From: Faecalispora jeddahensis | Lineage (GTDB): Bacteria; Bacillota; Clostridia; Oscillospirales; Acutalibacteraceae | Direction of reading: 5' to 3' | Length of the DNA stretch: 35,835 nucleotides | NCBI RefSeq assembly: GCF_000577335.1 | Contig: NZ_CBYL010000035.1 | Span: forward strand, 1-35,835 | Position numbers and translations under genes: made by a program | In this document: positions 16,276 to 23,487 of the stretch, piece after piece | How the letters are laid out: the number at the start of each line of letters is the position of its first letter | Numbering within the stretch: position 1 is the stretch's first letter | Notes under the pieces: generated by a model | What the model saw: only the letters and a program-made list of their open reading frames with translations | Database searches by the model: none | What the model was told of the DNA's origin: nothing

Positions 16276-17232
16276 TCACGATGCTGCCAGCAATGGAAGC
16301 CCTGTCTTTACCGTCAAATCGGTTCCGTCGCTGCTCACCAGTATGGTTCCCTGCTCATCCGTGCGGTAAACCACCGCCTTGGCCGCGGAAAGGCGGCTGA
16401 GCGTCTCTTTATGCGGGTGGCCGTAGTCATTGTCTTTCCCGCAGGAAATGATCGCGTATTGGGGCGACACGGCCTTCAGGAAGCTGGCCGTGGTGGAACT
16501 GTTGCTGCCGTGATGCCCGACCTTCAGCACATCACAGCGAAGGGCATCGCTATATTTTTTCAGCATCTGCTGTTCGCTTTCCTTCTCCGCATCCCCGGTA
16601 AACAAAAAGGTACGCTGCCCAAAAGTCAGCTTGGCTACGATGGAGTAGTTGTTCAGGTCATTGTACTCGTCTTCTACCGGGGCTAAAAATTCGAGCCGTG
16701 TATTGTCCTGCTCCAGAACCGTCATGCCTGCCTTGCCCTGCGTCAGGCGCAGGCCTTTCTTTTTCACCGCGTCGAGCATATTCTCGTAAACGCGCGTGGT
16801 GGGAACCTGGCTGTCCGCCACCTTTGGCACATAGATCTTGCCGATCTCCAGATTGCTGATGACCTTCGCTATCCCGCCGATATGGTCCGCGTGCGGATGG
16901 GTCGCGATCAGGTAATCGATTTTGCGCACACCAAGCTGCCCAAGATATGTCGTGAGCTGATCTGCCCCCTCGGAAAGACCGGCGTCAATCAATATGTTTT
17001 CGCCGGTCGGCAGACAGATCAACTCGCTGTCCCCCTGGCCGACATCGAGATAATAAACGGAAACGCTGCCCGTTTCACTGCTGATAAAATCACCGGATGG
17101 AATATTGAGGCCGCCGGGACTTCGCTCTGGATCAGATGCAAAAAACCAGGTTGCTATACCTAAGATAATCGCTGCGAACAGCGCTGGAATGGATACTTTT
17201 TTTCGCCGTGTGATAGGAAACAATCCTTTCAA
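16276..17232 (-). CDS. ComEC-like metallo-beta-lactamase-fold hydrolase, membrane-anchored or secreted
   Basis: The protein has up to 318 residues. A basic N-terminus (RRKK) and one hydrophobic segment (about residues 14-32) act as signal or anchor. The domain resembles the C-terminal nuclease-like part of ComEC/Rec2: YYLDVGQGDSELI, then THPHADHIGG with metal ligands His112, His114, Asp116 and His117, FTGDAEKESEQ, and KVGHHGSNSSTT. Such proteins are extracellular phosphodiesterases or nucleases; the substrate here is unknown. The longest frame starts with TTG at 17232, only 7 bp after a terminator-like stem and with no ribosome binding site, so the true start is uncertain. Confidence 0.85.
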   Translation of the reverse strand: MKGLFPITRRKKVSIPALFAAIILGIATWFFASDPERSPGGLNIPSGDFISSETGSVSVYYLDVGQGDSELICLPTGENILIDAGLSEGADQLTTYLGQLGVRKIDYLIATHPHADHIGGIAKVISNLEIGKIYVPKVADSQVPTTRVYENMLDAVKKKGLRLTQGKAGMTVLEQDNTRLEFLAPVEDEYNDLNNYSIVAKLTFGQRTFLFTGDAEKESEQQMLKKYSDALRCDVLKVGHHGSNSSTTASFLKAVSPQYAIISCGKDNDYGHPHKETLSRLSAAKAVVYRTDEQGTILVSSDGTDLTVKTGLPLLAAS

Positions 17233-17239
17233 TAAAAAA

Positions 17240-17258
17240 GCCGCTCGTTCGGAGCGGC
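17240..17258 (-). terminator. Terminator between the small HPr-like gene and the MBL-fold gene
   Basis: GCCGCTC (17240-17246), loop GTTCG, GAGCGGC (17252-17258), followed on the minus strand by TTTTTTATT. It abuts the start of the MBL-fold gene. Confidence 0.8.
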
Positions 17259-17381
17259 CTTTGCTTTTTTAGAGGAGTATTCCAGCTCAAAAGGGATCGC
17301 CGCGCAGAAGCTTTGGCAAAGCGCAAATCACCTTTCAAAACCGTTTCAAACCGCTTTCGGCTTTTCCGCTGGAAAACTTAT

Positions 17382-17633
17382 TCAAGGTTTTTGAAACAGA
17401 TTATAGCGAAACAGCATGCTTTCGTCTTCGGGGTCGTCGCACTCCAAAAACGCCTCTGCAATTTTCCCGCCCTCGATCAGGTGGGTCAGCCCCATCAGCT
17501 GAGAAAGCTTGCTGCGCAAATTCAGGCGGTCTCCCTCGCGTGTCACCAAAAACACATTCCCCTTGCATTTCTCTAATACCCGAATAAAACCGGGCACATC
17601 CAGATCATGTAATTCTAAAACAGATTTTCCCAT
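17382..17633 (-). CDS. Small 83-residue protein, possibly HPr-like without the active histidine
   Basis: The family is not firmly recognised. The sequence begins MGKSVLELHDLDVPGFIRVL and continues EKCKGNVFLVTREG, then LNLRSKLSQLMGL, a helix-strand-strand-helix layout like small HPr-related proteins of Clostridia; the stretch RSKLSQLMGL resembles the HPr helix (KSIMGIFSL-type). No histidine occurs at the usual phosphorylation position, so it would not work as a phosphocarrier. It is monocistronic: promoter at 17688-17715, terminator at 17240. A 10-bp inverted repeat frames the promoter and leader. The function is unknown. Confidence 0.7.
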   Translation of the reverse strand: MGKSVLELHDLDVPGFIRVLEKCKGNVFLVTREGDRLNLRSKLSQLMGLTHLIEGGKIAEAFLECDDPEDESMLFRYNLFQKP

Positions 17634-17650
17634 AGAAAATTCCCCCGTTT

Positions 17651-17711
17651 CAAATAAGGGTACCTGCGCCGCCTTAAAGTCACTAATATTATATCAGTTT
17701 CCCCTTATTTG
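17651..17711. promoter_or_regulatory. 10-bp inverted repeat framing promoter and leader of the small gene
   Basis: CAAATAAGGG (17651-17660) and CCCTTATTTG (17702-17711) are perfect complements 41 bp apart. One half overlaps the -35, the other lies in the 5' leader. Confidence 0.5.
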
Positions 17712-17715
17712 TCAA
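17688..17715 (-). promoter_or_regulatory. Promoter of the small HPr-like gene
   Basis: On the minus strand TTGACA (17715-17710) and TATAAT (17693-17688) are 16 bp apart, both perfect consensus. Confidence 0.8.
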
Positions 17716-17722
17716 CCGAACA

Positions 17723-18400
17723 TCACGAACTGATTTCTACGATTTTGCCGTCCTGTATCCGGATTTTTCTTCCAGCCTGCGCCGCGATTTTGTCATCATG
17801 CGTGATAAGGATCACCGTTCTGCCCTCGCCATTCAGGCTTTTCAGAATCTCCATCACCTCCTGCCCGGACTGCGAATCAAGATTTCCCGTCGGCTCGTCC
17901 GCCAGAATCACCGGCGGGCGGGCCGCGATGGCTCTGGCGATCGCCACGCGCTGCTGCTGGCCGCCGCTCATCTGCCCCGGGCGGTGGAACAGCCGATTTT
18001 CAAGTCCAACACGCCTGAGCGCCTCGCGGCTCAATTCGTGCCGCTCCGTCTTGCGCAGGCCGCGGTATACGAGCGGCAGCTCCACGTTTTCCAGCGCGTC
18101 GAGCGTGGGGATCAGATTGAAGCCCTGAAACACAAAGCCGATCTCTGTATTGCGGATGCGCGACAGCCGGTCCTCCGACATCTTCGCCACATTCTCCCCG
18201 TTTAAGTAATATTCTCCCGCTGTGGGAAGGTCCAGACACCCCAGCAGGTTCATCAGCGTCGATTTGCCGCTGCCCGACGGCCCGACGATCGCGACAAATT
18301 CCCCCTCCTCAATCTTCAGGTTCAAATCGTCGAGCGCGCGGATTTCCTCCTCTCCGTTCCAGTACCGTTTTTCGATTCCCTCAATGCGAATGAGTTCCAT
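17723..18400 (-). CDS. ABC transporter ATP-binding protein (MacB/LolD-like)
   Basis: The 225-residue ATPase has Walker A GPSGSGKST (40-48), signature MSGGQQQR (144-151), Walker B VILADEPTGNLDS (164-176) and the switch His in LITHDD. The motif set and length match the MacB/LolD/FtsE-like subfamily, which drives mechanotransmission exporters or lipoprotein/peptide export. The partner permease would be expected next to it, but neither neighbour is one, so it is an orphan here. AAAGGAGG precedes the start. It ends just beside the promoter of the small gene at 17633. Confidence 0.93.
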   Translation of the reverse strand: MELIRIEGIEKRYWNGEEEIRALDDLNLKIEEGEFVAIVGPSGSGKSTLMNLLGCLDLPTAGEYYLNGENVAKMSEDRLSRIRNTEIGFVFQGFNLIPTLDALENVELPLVYRGLRKTERHELSREALRRVGLENRLFHRPGQMSGGQQQRVAIARAIAARPPVILADEPTGNLDSQSGQEVMEILKSLNGEGRTVILITHDDKIAAQAGRKIRIQDGKIVEISS

Positions 18401-18469
18401 GGCAATTCCTCCTTTTGATTCTGCGGGCAGAGCAGCCTGCCCAAATCTGTGATTGATGAACGCTTTGCT

Positions 18470-18497
18470 TTCTTCTCCCGCCTTTTGCGGGGAAGAA
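18470..18497. repeat. Intergenic palindrome, copy 2 of the dispersed family
   Basis: TTCTTC(T)CCCGC and GCGGGGAAGAA pair around a CTTTT-type loop with one bulged T. It lies in the divergent gap between the ABC ATPase and the phosphohexomutase. Confidence 0.65.
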
Positions 18498-18630
18498 TTG
18501 CTGCTTTTGTATCAAATCACTTTATCAAGCGAATGGGCTATACTTTCCCGCCGCTTTATTCTATAATAGAGTTACAATTCCCGATTTATTTTCGGCGCGC
18601 CCGCGCCCACTATAAAAGGAGCAGGATTTT

Positions 18631-20139
18631 ATGCTGACAAAAGAATGGAAGCAATTCAAAAGCGGCACCGACATTCGCGGGGTAGCCAGTGAAGGCCCCG
18701 AGCCGGTCAACCTGACCGACGAAGTGATTGAGCGCATTGCGCGCGGCTTTGCCCTGTGGCTCTCGGAGAAAGCGCGCAAGGCGTCGAGCGAGCTTTCTGT
18801 GGCGCTGGGCCACGATTCGCGCATCTCCGCTCCCCGCATCAGCGCGGTGGTTACCCGTGCCCTCACCGGCTGCGGAATCCGTGTATTCGACTGCGGCCTT
18901 GCCTCAACGCCGTCTATGTTTATGGCGACGCTGGACATCCCCTGCGACGGCGCGATACAGATTACCGCCAGCCACCATCCGTTCAACCGGAACGGGCTGA
19001 AATTCTTTGTAAAAACAGGTGGACTGGATGCGCCCGATATTGAAGCTTTACTGCTGTACGCGCAGGAAAACAAAGCCCCCGCGGCAGACAAACCCGGCAG
19101 CGTGGAGCCGAGCGACCACATGAAAATTTACAGCGCACACCTGCGCAACATCATCAAACAGGGTGTAAATGCGGAAAACTACGACCGACCGCTGGAGGGC
19201 TTCCACATTGTGGTTGACGCCGGGAACGGAGCCGGCGGCTTTTACGCCTACGACGTGCTCGAGCCGCTCGGCGCGGACATCAACGGAAGCCAGTTTCTCG
19301 ACCCGGACGGCATGTTCCCGAACCATGTGCCGAACCCGGAAAATCAGCAGGCCATGGATTCCGTGTGCAGCGCCACAGTTATTTCGGGCGCGGATTTGGG
19401 CGTGATTTTCGACACCGACGTAGACCGCGGCGGCGCGGTGGACAGCCAGGGCATGGAGATTAACCGCAACCGTCTGGTCGCGCTGGCCTCCGCGATTGCG
19501 CTGGAAGGCAACGATGGCGGTACGATCGTGACCGATTCCATCACCTCCGATGGACTGAAGCGCTACATTGAAACGACGCTCGGCGGCGTTCACCACCGCT
19601 TTAAGCGCGGGTATAAGAACGTGATCAACGAGGCTGTTCGCCTGAACGAGGCGGGAATCAACTGCCCGCTGGCCATTGAAACCTCCGGTCACGCAGCCAT
19701 GCGCGAAAATTATTTTCTCGACGACGGCGCCTATCTGGTGACAAAAATCATCATCAAGCTGGCGGTGCTGCGCAAGGAGGGCAAGACGCTTGAAAGCTTG
19801 CTCGAATCGCTGGCCGAACCGAAGGAAGCGACGGAAATCCGCCTGCCGATCACCGAAGAAGCGTTTCGCGAGTGCGGCGAGAAAATTCTGGCCGACCTGG
19901 AACAGTATGCCAAGGAGCAGGGCTGGCAGATCGCACCGGACAACCGCGAGGGACTGCGCGTATCGTTCGGCAAAGGCGAGGGAGAAGGCTGGTTCCTGCT
20001 GCGCCTGAGCGTGCACGACCCCATCATGCCGCTGAACATGGAAAGCGACGCGGCGGGCGGCGTCGAGATCATCCGCGAAAAGCTCATAAAGTTCCTCACT
20101 ACCTGCAGCGGTCTGAACCTTGCTCCTCTGCTGGGTTAG
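18631..20139 (+). CDS. Phosphomannomutase/phosphoglucomutase family protein
   Basis: The 502-residue alpha-D-phosphohexomutase interconverts hexose 1- and 6-phosphates. FKSGTDIRG at the N-terminus begins domain 1; ITASHHPFNRNGLKFF carries the phosphoserine Ser114; DTDVDRGG (261-268) is the Mg2+ loop; ETSGHAAMREN is the sugar-binding loop; the last domain has a phosphate-binding region near the C-terminus. It could connect glucose 1-phosphate from the cellobiose phosphorylase to glycolysis, though the genes are not linked in an operon (inference). AAAGGAGC precedes ATG 18631 and a terminator follows at 20217. Mannose or glucose preference cannot be told. Confidence 0.93.
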   Translation: MLTKEWKQFKSGTDIRGVASEGPEPVNLTDEVIERIARGFALWLSEKARKASSELSVALGHDSRISAPRISAVVTRALTGCGIRVFDCGLASTPSMFMATLDIPCDGAIQITASHHPFNRNGLKFFVKTGGLDAPDIEALLLYAQENKAPAADKPGSVEPSDHMKIYSAHLRNIIKQGVNAENYDRPLEGFHIVVDAGNGAGGFYAYDVLEPLGADINGSQFLDPDGMFPNHVPNPENQQAMDSVCSATVISGADLGVIFDTDVDRGGAVDSQGMEINRNRLVALASAIALEGNDGGTIVTDSITSDGLKRYIETTLGGVHHRFKRGYKNVINEAVRLNEAGINCPLAIETSGHAAMRENYFLDDGAYLVTKIIIKLAVLRKEGKTLESLLESLAEPKEATEIRLPITEEAFRECGEKILADLEQYAKEQGWQIAPDNREGLRVSFGKGEGEGWFLLRLSVHDPIMPLNMESDAAGGVEIIREKLIKFLTTCSGLNLAPLLG

Positions 20140-20216
20140 CCGCGTGTCTGAGCCGAAACAAACTTACGGCATATTTAAAAAAGCTTTCACAGCATGAAAA
20201 ATAAAACAAAACATAA

Positions 20217-20259
20217 AATCCCGCGCTTCGGTTAGCATACCCAAGCGCGGGATTTTTTT
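20217..20259 (+). terminator. Terminator of the phosphohexomutase gene
   Basis: AATCCCGCGCTT (20217-20228) and AAGCGCGGGATT (20243-20254) form a 12-bp stem followed by a run of seven T (20253-20259). Confidence 0.88.
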
Positions 20260-20291
20260 GCATATTCCGTTCCCCAAAGGAAAAGATAGCA

Positions 20292-20771
20292 ATGTTAACG
20301 CAATCACAAAAGGGGATGAACCTGTTGAAAAAAATGACGAAAGAAGAATATTCCAAAATGGCGGAGAAGGCGTCGCCGCCCAGTCCAATCCTGAAAAACT
20401 GCCTGATGGCGTTTCTGGTGGGCGGGGCGATCTGCACGTTCGGCCAGTTCCTGGTGAACTGGTTCCAAAGCTCCGGCCTGGATTTAAAGGAAGCGCGCGG
20501 GGCGGAATCCACCGTACTGATCGCCCTGACGGCAATCTTTACCGCGCTGAAAATTTACGATAATCTGGCAAAGCACGCCGGGGCCGGTACGCTCGTGCCC
20601 ATTACGGGTTTTGCGAACTCAATGGTATCGCCCGCCATGGAATTTAAGCCGGAGGGCTATGTGATGGGCATCGGCGCAAAAATGTTCGTGATCGCCGGGC
20701 CGGTTCTGGTGTACGGCATCTGCACATCGGTGATCTACGGGATCATTATCTACCTGTTCGGCTGGTACTGA
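20292..20771 (+). CDS. spoVAC: Stage V sporulation protein AC
   Basis: The 159-residue membrane protein has the SpoVAC pattern: a polar N-terminus (KKMTKEEYSKMAEKA), FLVGGAICTFGQFLVNWF, then DNLAKHAGAGTLVPITGFAN, SMVSPAMEFKPEGYVMGIG, and a last helix ending YGIIIYLFGWY. SpoVA proteins form the inner-membrane channel that moves dipicolinic acid into the forespore and out on germination. ATG 20292 is chosen because AAAGGA lies about 10 nt upstream; a later ATG at 20316 has a G-rich stretch too close to it. spoVAD follows 13 bp downstream. Forespore sigma-G control is expected from the family, but I see no clear sigma-G promoter. Confidence 0.96.
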   Translation: MLTQSQKGMNLLKKMTKEEYSKMAEKASPPSPILKNCLMAFLVGGAICTFGQFLVNWFQSSGLDLKEARGAESTVLIALTAIFTALKIYDNLAKHAGAGTLVPITGFANSMVSPAMEFKPEGYVMGIGAKMFVIAGPVLVYGICTSVIYGIIIYLFGWY

Positions 20772-20784
20772 GGAGGGCAAAATC

Positions 20785-21795
20785 ATGGCACAACGAATCG
20801 GACGCTATACCCTACAGATGACCAACCGGCCCACGATCGAGGGATTCGCCTCTGTCGTAGGCAAAAAGGAGATGCAGGGGCCATTAAGCAGTTTTTTTGA
20901 TCTTTCCTTTGAGGACACGACGCTGGGCGAAAGCAGCTGGGAAAAAGCGGAAAGCCGCCTGCAGACGGAGGCCGTAAATCTGGCGCTGCGCAAAGCGGGT
21001 GTAACCGCACAGGATATTGACTACATTTTCGCGGGCGACCTGCTCAATCAGTGCCTTTCCTCCACCTTCGGCCTGCGCAGTCTTGACATTCCCTTTTTAG
21101 GGCAGTTTGGCGCGTGCTCCACCATGGCGCAGACGCTGGCGCTGGCCTCGATTGTGGTAGAGAGCGGCGCGGCCCGCAAGGCGGCGGCTGTTACTTCCTC
21201 CCATTTCTGCTCAGCGGAACGGCAGTTCCGCCTGCCGCTGGAATACGGCGGACAGCGAACCCCCACCGCACAGTGGACGGCCACGGCCTCCGGCTCGGTG
21301 ATTGTGGGTACCAGTGGAAAGGGCCCGTTTGTTGCCGATGTGACGGTAGGACGCATCGTAGACCTTGGCATCAAGGACGCGGCCAATATGGGCGCCGCGA
21401 TGGCCCCAGCTGCCGCGCAGACCATTTCGGATTTTCTGCAGGACACCGGCACAATGCCAAAGGACTACGACTTGATTTTAACCGGTGACCTGGGGCTGAT
21501 CGGCACCAAGCTGGTCCGCCAAATTTTAGCCGACAACAACCTGGATATTACAGACGTTCACAACGACTGCGGCATGATGCTGTACGACCGCGAAAAACAG
21601 GATGTGCACGCGGGCGGCTCCGGCTGCGGCTGCTCGGCTTCGGTGCTTTGCTCGGTGATTTTAAACCGTCTGCAAAGCCGCGAGCTGAACAATGTGCTGT
21701 TTATCGCCACAGGTGCGCTGACGTCCACTACCTCTCAGCAGCAGGGGGAAAGCGTCCCCGGTGTGGCACACCTGGTGCATTTGACCTCCACTTAA
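20785..21795 (+). CDS. spoVAD: Stage V sporulation protein AD
   Basis: The 336-residue, thiolase-fold protein binds dipicolinic acid and works with SpoVAC in spores. Visible family stretches are MTNRPTIEGFASVVGKKE at the N-terminus, GDLLNQCLSSTFGLRS, PFLGQFGACSTMAQTLALAS, SSHFCSAERQFRLPLEYGGQ, and AGGSGCGCSASV near the C-terminus. GAGGAGGGC precedes ATG 20785. The usual third gene, spoVAE, is missing: a terminator follows directly at 21842, then unrelated genes. Confidence 0.96.
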   Translation: MAQRIGRYTLQMTNRPTIEGFASVVGKKEMQGPLSSFFDLSFEDTTLGESSWEKAESRLQTEAVNLALRKAGVTAQDIDYIFAGDLLNQCLSSTFGLRSLDIPFLGQFGACSTMAQTLALASIVVESGAARKAAAVTSSHFCSAERQFRLPLEYGGQRTPTAQWTATASGSVIVGTSGKGPFVADVTVGRIVDLGIKDAANMGAAMAPAAAQTISDFLQDTGTMPKDYDLILTGDLGLIGTKLVRQILADNNLDITDVHNDCGMMLYDREKQDVHAGGSGCGCSASVLCSVILNRLQSRELNNVLFIATGALTSTTSQQQGESVPGVAHLVHLTST

Positions 21796-21841
21796 TTTTT
21801 GCAGAATTTTCTCTAAAAATCATACAAAGCAATTATTTTAT

Positions 21842-21889
21842 AAGCACCGGAGCAAGCCCCTCAAAAATGGGGGCTGCTCCGGTGCTTTT
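21842..21889 (+). terminator. Terminator after spoVAD
   Basis: AAGCACCGGAGC (21842-21853) pairs with GCTCCGGTGCTT (21876-21887); the stem extends inward with AGCCCC/GGGGCT after a one-base bulge; a T-rich tail follows. Confidence 0.9.
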
Positions 21890-21904
21890 GTTTTTGCTAT
21901 TCGA

Positions 21905-22106
21905 TTACCGATAAGGTCTGCTGTCGTCCGTCAGGCCGACCAGATAATCTACACTGGTATGATACAGCTGTGCCAGCCGAATCATCCTGTGTAAGGGGAT
22001 TTCTCTCTCCCCACGCTCATATTTTGAATACAACGACTAGTCGCAGAGTAAAAACTCCGCCACCTGCTTTTGGGTCAGATCGTGGTGTTCACGCATATCG
22101 CGGATT
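21905..22106 (-). pseudogene. Duplicate XRE regulator fragment with in-frame amber stop
   Basis: Read on the minus strand it encodes KRIRDMREHHDLTQKQVAEF, LLCD, stop, then SLYSKYERGEREIP and a tail ending TDDSRPYR. It matches the intact gene at 22379-22597 along its length, except that the glutamine codon CAG in CDQSLYS has become TAG (22037-22039), which truncates the recognition helix. Its 5' end, including the start region, is missing: it begins directly after the stop of the HTH gene at 22110. It is therefore a decayed tandem duplicate unless the amber codon is suppressed. Confidence 0.85.
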
Positions 22107-22109
22107 CTT

Positions 22110-22334
22110 TTAGACGAACAGTTCTTCATAACCGACACCAAGCGCCGTTTTTAACGCCTTGATTTCATCGGGATATAGGTGGCGCTGCCCCACCTCTATT
22201 TTAGCCAAAGCGCTTCTGGTCAGGTCACAGCCGGCCACCTGTAGCCGGGCAGACAGCTCCTCCTGTGTCAGCCCTTTTGCTAGCCGAAGGGCACTGATCT
22301 TTTTCCCCATCATTTTGCTGTATTCGTAATTCAC
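22110..22334 (-). CDS. Small XRE-family HTH regulator (A)
   Basis: The 74-residue protein is one helix-turn-helix domain: KKISALRLAKGLTQEELSAR, then a recognition helix around LTRSALAKIEVGQRHLYP, and a short tail ending GVGYEELFV. It starts with GTG 22334 behind a GGAGGG ribosome binding site and lies 44 bp downstream of HTH gene B, so both are probably one transcript. It is a DNA-binding regulator without a ligand domain; the target is unknown. Confidence 0.85.
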   Translation of the reverse strand: MNYEYSKMMGKKISALRLAKGLTQEELSARLQVAGCDLTRSALAKIEVGQRHLYPDEIKALKTALGVGYEELFV

Positions 22335-22378
22335 TGGTACCCTCCTGCAAAAAGCACACTTGTTATACCGTCGAACAA

Positions 22379-22597
22379 TTAGCGATAGGGTCTACTATCA
22401 TCCGTCAGGCCAGCCAGATAATCCACACTGGTATGATACAGCTGTGCAAGCTTAACCATCATATTTAAGGGAATTTCCCTCTCTCCTCGCTCATATTTTG
22501 AATACAACGACTGGTCGCAGAGTAAAAATTCTGCTACCTGTTTTTGCGTCATATCATGGTCTTCGCGCATATCACGAATCCTGATTTTCATTTTCAT
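22379..22597 (-). CDS. Small XRE-family HTH regulator (B)
   Basis: The 72-residue protein (MKMKIRIRDMREDHDMTQKQ, then VAEFLLCDQSLYSKYERGE) is a Cro/CI-type helix-turn-helix domain with recognition helix around DQSLYSKYE and tail SVDYLAGLTDDSRPYR. ATG 22597 is preferred; a TTG at 22624 would extend it into the operator. The upstream dyad GGACAAATAGTCC/GGACTATTTGTCC lies just before the gene and over the divergent promoter, so it probably represses itself and the divergent small gene (inference). A degenerate copy lies at 21905-22106. Confidence 0.87.
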   Translation of the reverse strand: MKMKIRIRDMREDHDMTQKQVAEFLLCDQSLYSKYERGEREIPLNMMVKLAQLYHTSVDYLAGLTDDSRPYR

Positions 22598-22618
22598 CAC
22601 CAACTCAAGTATATCCAA

Positions 22619-22656
22619 GGACAAATAGTCCTATTGACATTTTGGACTATTTGTCC
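22619..22656. promoter_or_regulatory. Dyad operator between the XRE regulator and the divergent small gene
   Basis: GGACAAATAGTCC (22619-22631) and GGACTATTTGTCC (22644-22656) form a perfect 13-bp inverted repeat with a 12-bp spacer, and each half is itself partly symmetrical (GGAC...GTCC). The right half fills the spacer of the plus-strand promoter. Confidence 0.8.
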
Positions 22657-22662
22657 TAAAAT
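22634..22662 (+). promoter_or_regulatory. Promoter of the small acidic protein gene
   Basis: TTGACA (22634-22639), a 17-bp spacer, TAAAAT (22657-22662). It is embedded in the dyad operator, so bound repressor would block it. Confidence 0.8.
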
Positions 22663-22680
22663 AACATTGAGGTGATGCCC

Positions 22681-22845
22681 ATGCCAGATTATCAAAAAAT
22701 GTACTTAACGCTGTTCAATAAAATAAGCGACACGATCGAAGAGCTGAGGCAAGCGCAGGCCGAAACGGAGGAGCTGTATTTAGACAGCACGGAAGCCAAC
22801 CTGCACCTGCTGCAGCCAGAAAAAGAATCGTCAGCTAAAAAATAA
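22681..22845 (+). CDS. 54-residue acidic helical protein, function unknown
   Basis: The protein starts MPDYQKMYLTLFNKISDTIE, continues ELRQAQAETEELYL, and ends QPEKESSAKK. It is mostly amphipathic helix and rich in Glu and Gln, so a short coiled coil is likely. ATG 22681 has GAGGTGAT upstream and sits behind an operator-controlled promoter, which makes it a credible gene despite its size. Similar small MPDYQKMY-type proteins occur in gut Firmicutes as far as I recall, without assigned function. It is divergent from XRE regulator B, so it is probably its main target. Confidence 0.75.
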   Translation: MPDYQKMYLTLFNKISDTIEELRQAQAETEELYLDSTEANLHLLQPEKESSAKK

Positions 22846-22877
22846 GGCGACCACAATTGCGGCAGCCCTATTTTTTA
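22841..22877 (+). terminator. Possible terminator after the small acidic protein gene
   Basis: AATA...GGC and GCC...TATT with inner CC/GG form an imperfect stem with mismatches, followed by TTTTTT. It overlaps the stop codon. Confidence 0.4.
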
Positions 22878-23009
22878 AGAACGATAAATGGAACTTGGGA
22901 TTATTGCATCCAGTCAGGCCATAAAAAACCATGTTGAAGATAAGCGTGCTGTTATGTAAATACATAAACCGCAGCATTCACCATAATAATTGTTGATTAG
23001 TATAATTTA

Positions 23010-23038
23010 TTGACAATTTCTATTTACAATGTTATGTT
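23010..23038 (+). promoter_or_regulatory. Promoter of the tandem membrane protein genes
   Basis: TTGACA (23010-23015), 17-bp spacer, TATGTT (23033-23038). The AT-rich stretch from 22878 to 23009 shows nothing else. Confidence 0.75.
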
Positions 23039-23065
23039 AATCATATCAACCTTCTTGATGGTAAG

Positions 23066-23431
23066 GTGGAAATGAATTCTCCATTATTCAGAAAGCAGGG
23101 ATATCTTGTGAAATATAAAGGTAAACCGAATTGGATTACACGAACAATTCTGATCCTCTGTATGGTCACTCTACTTATCAGCGGAATAAAGAGTCACTAC
23201 CCGCCCTGGGACCCTACTCGACACTGGTTTGAACTTGCGGACATCGCTTTGTTCTTTCTCCTTCTGGTTTATTTTCTGTATGACTGGGTGCGGATGCGGC
23301 GCTATTACCAAAACGAAGGGGCAGAGGCCCCGCGGCAAATTCGCCGCAGGCAGATGCTTTGGTACACGCTTGCGCTGATCTTGTACGTGGGCTTCCTGAT
23401 TTGGATCGTAGCAAATTTTCTAGGCAAGTAA
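23066..23431 (+). CDS. Three-helix membrane protein of unknown function (first of a pair)
   Basis: The 121-residue protein has helices at about residues 25-43 (TILILCMVTLLISGI), 55-75 (FELADIALFFLLLVYFLYDW) and 98-118 (WYTLALILYVGFLIWIVANF), with a basic loop RRYYQNEG...RQIRRRQ between the second and third. The start may be GTG 23066 or ATG 23072; AAGGTGG lies very close to the latter, so initiation is weak or unusual. It shares the layout and the motif HWFEL/RWFEL with the next gene, so both are likely paralogues from a duplication. No family recognised. Confidence 0.75.
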   Translation: MEMNSPLFRKQGYLVKYKGKPNWITRTILILCMVTLLISGIKSHYPPWDPTRHWFELADIALFFLLLVYFLYDWVRMRRYYQNEGAEAPRQIRRRQMLWYTLALILYVGFLIWIVANFLGK

Positions 23432-23487
23432 GTCGGAGCCGACCATTTTGATCGGCCTGAAAAGAGACACCTGAAGGAGGAAAACCT

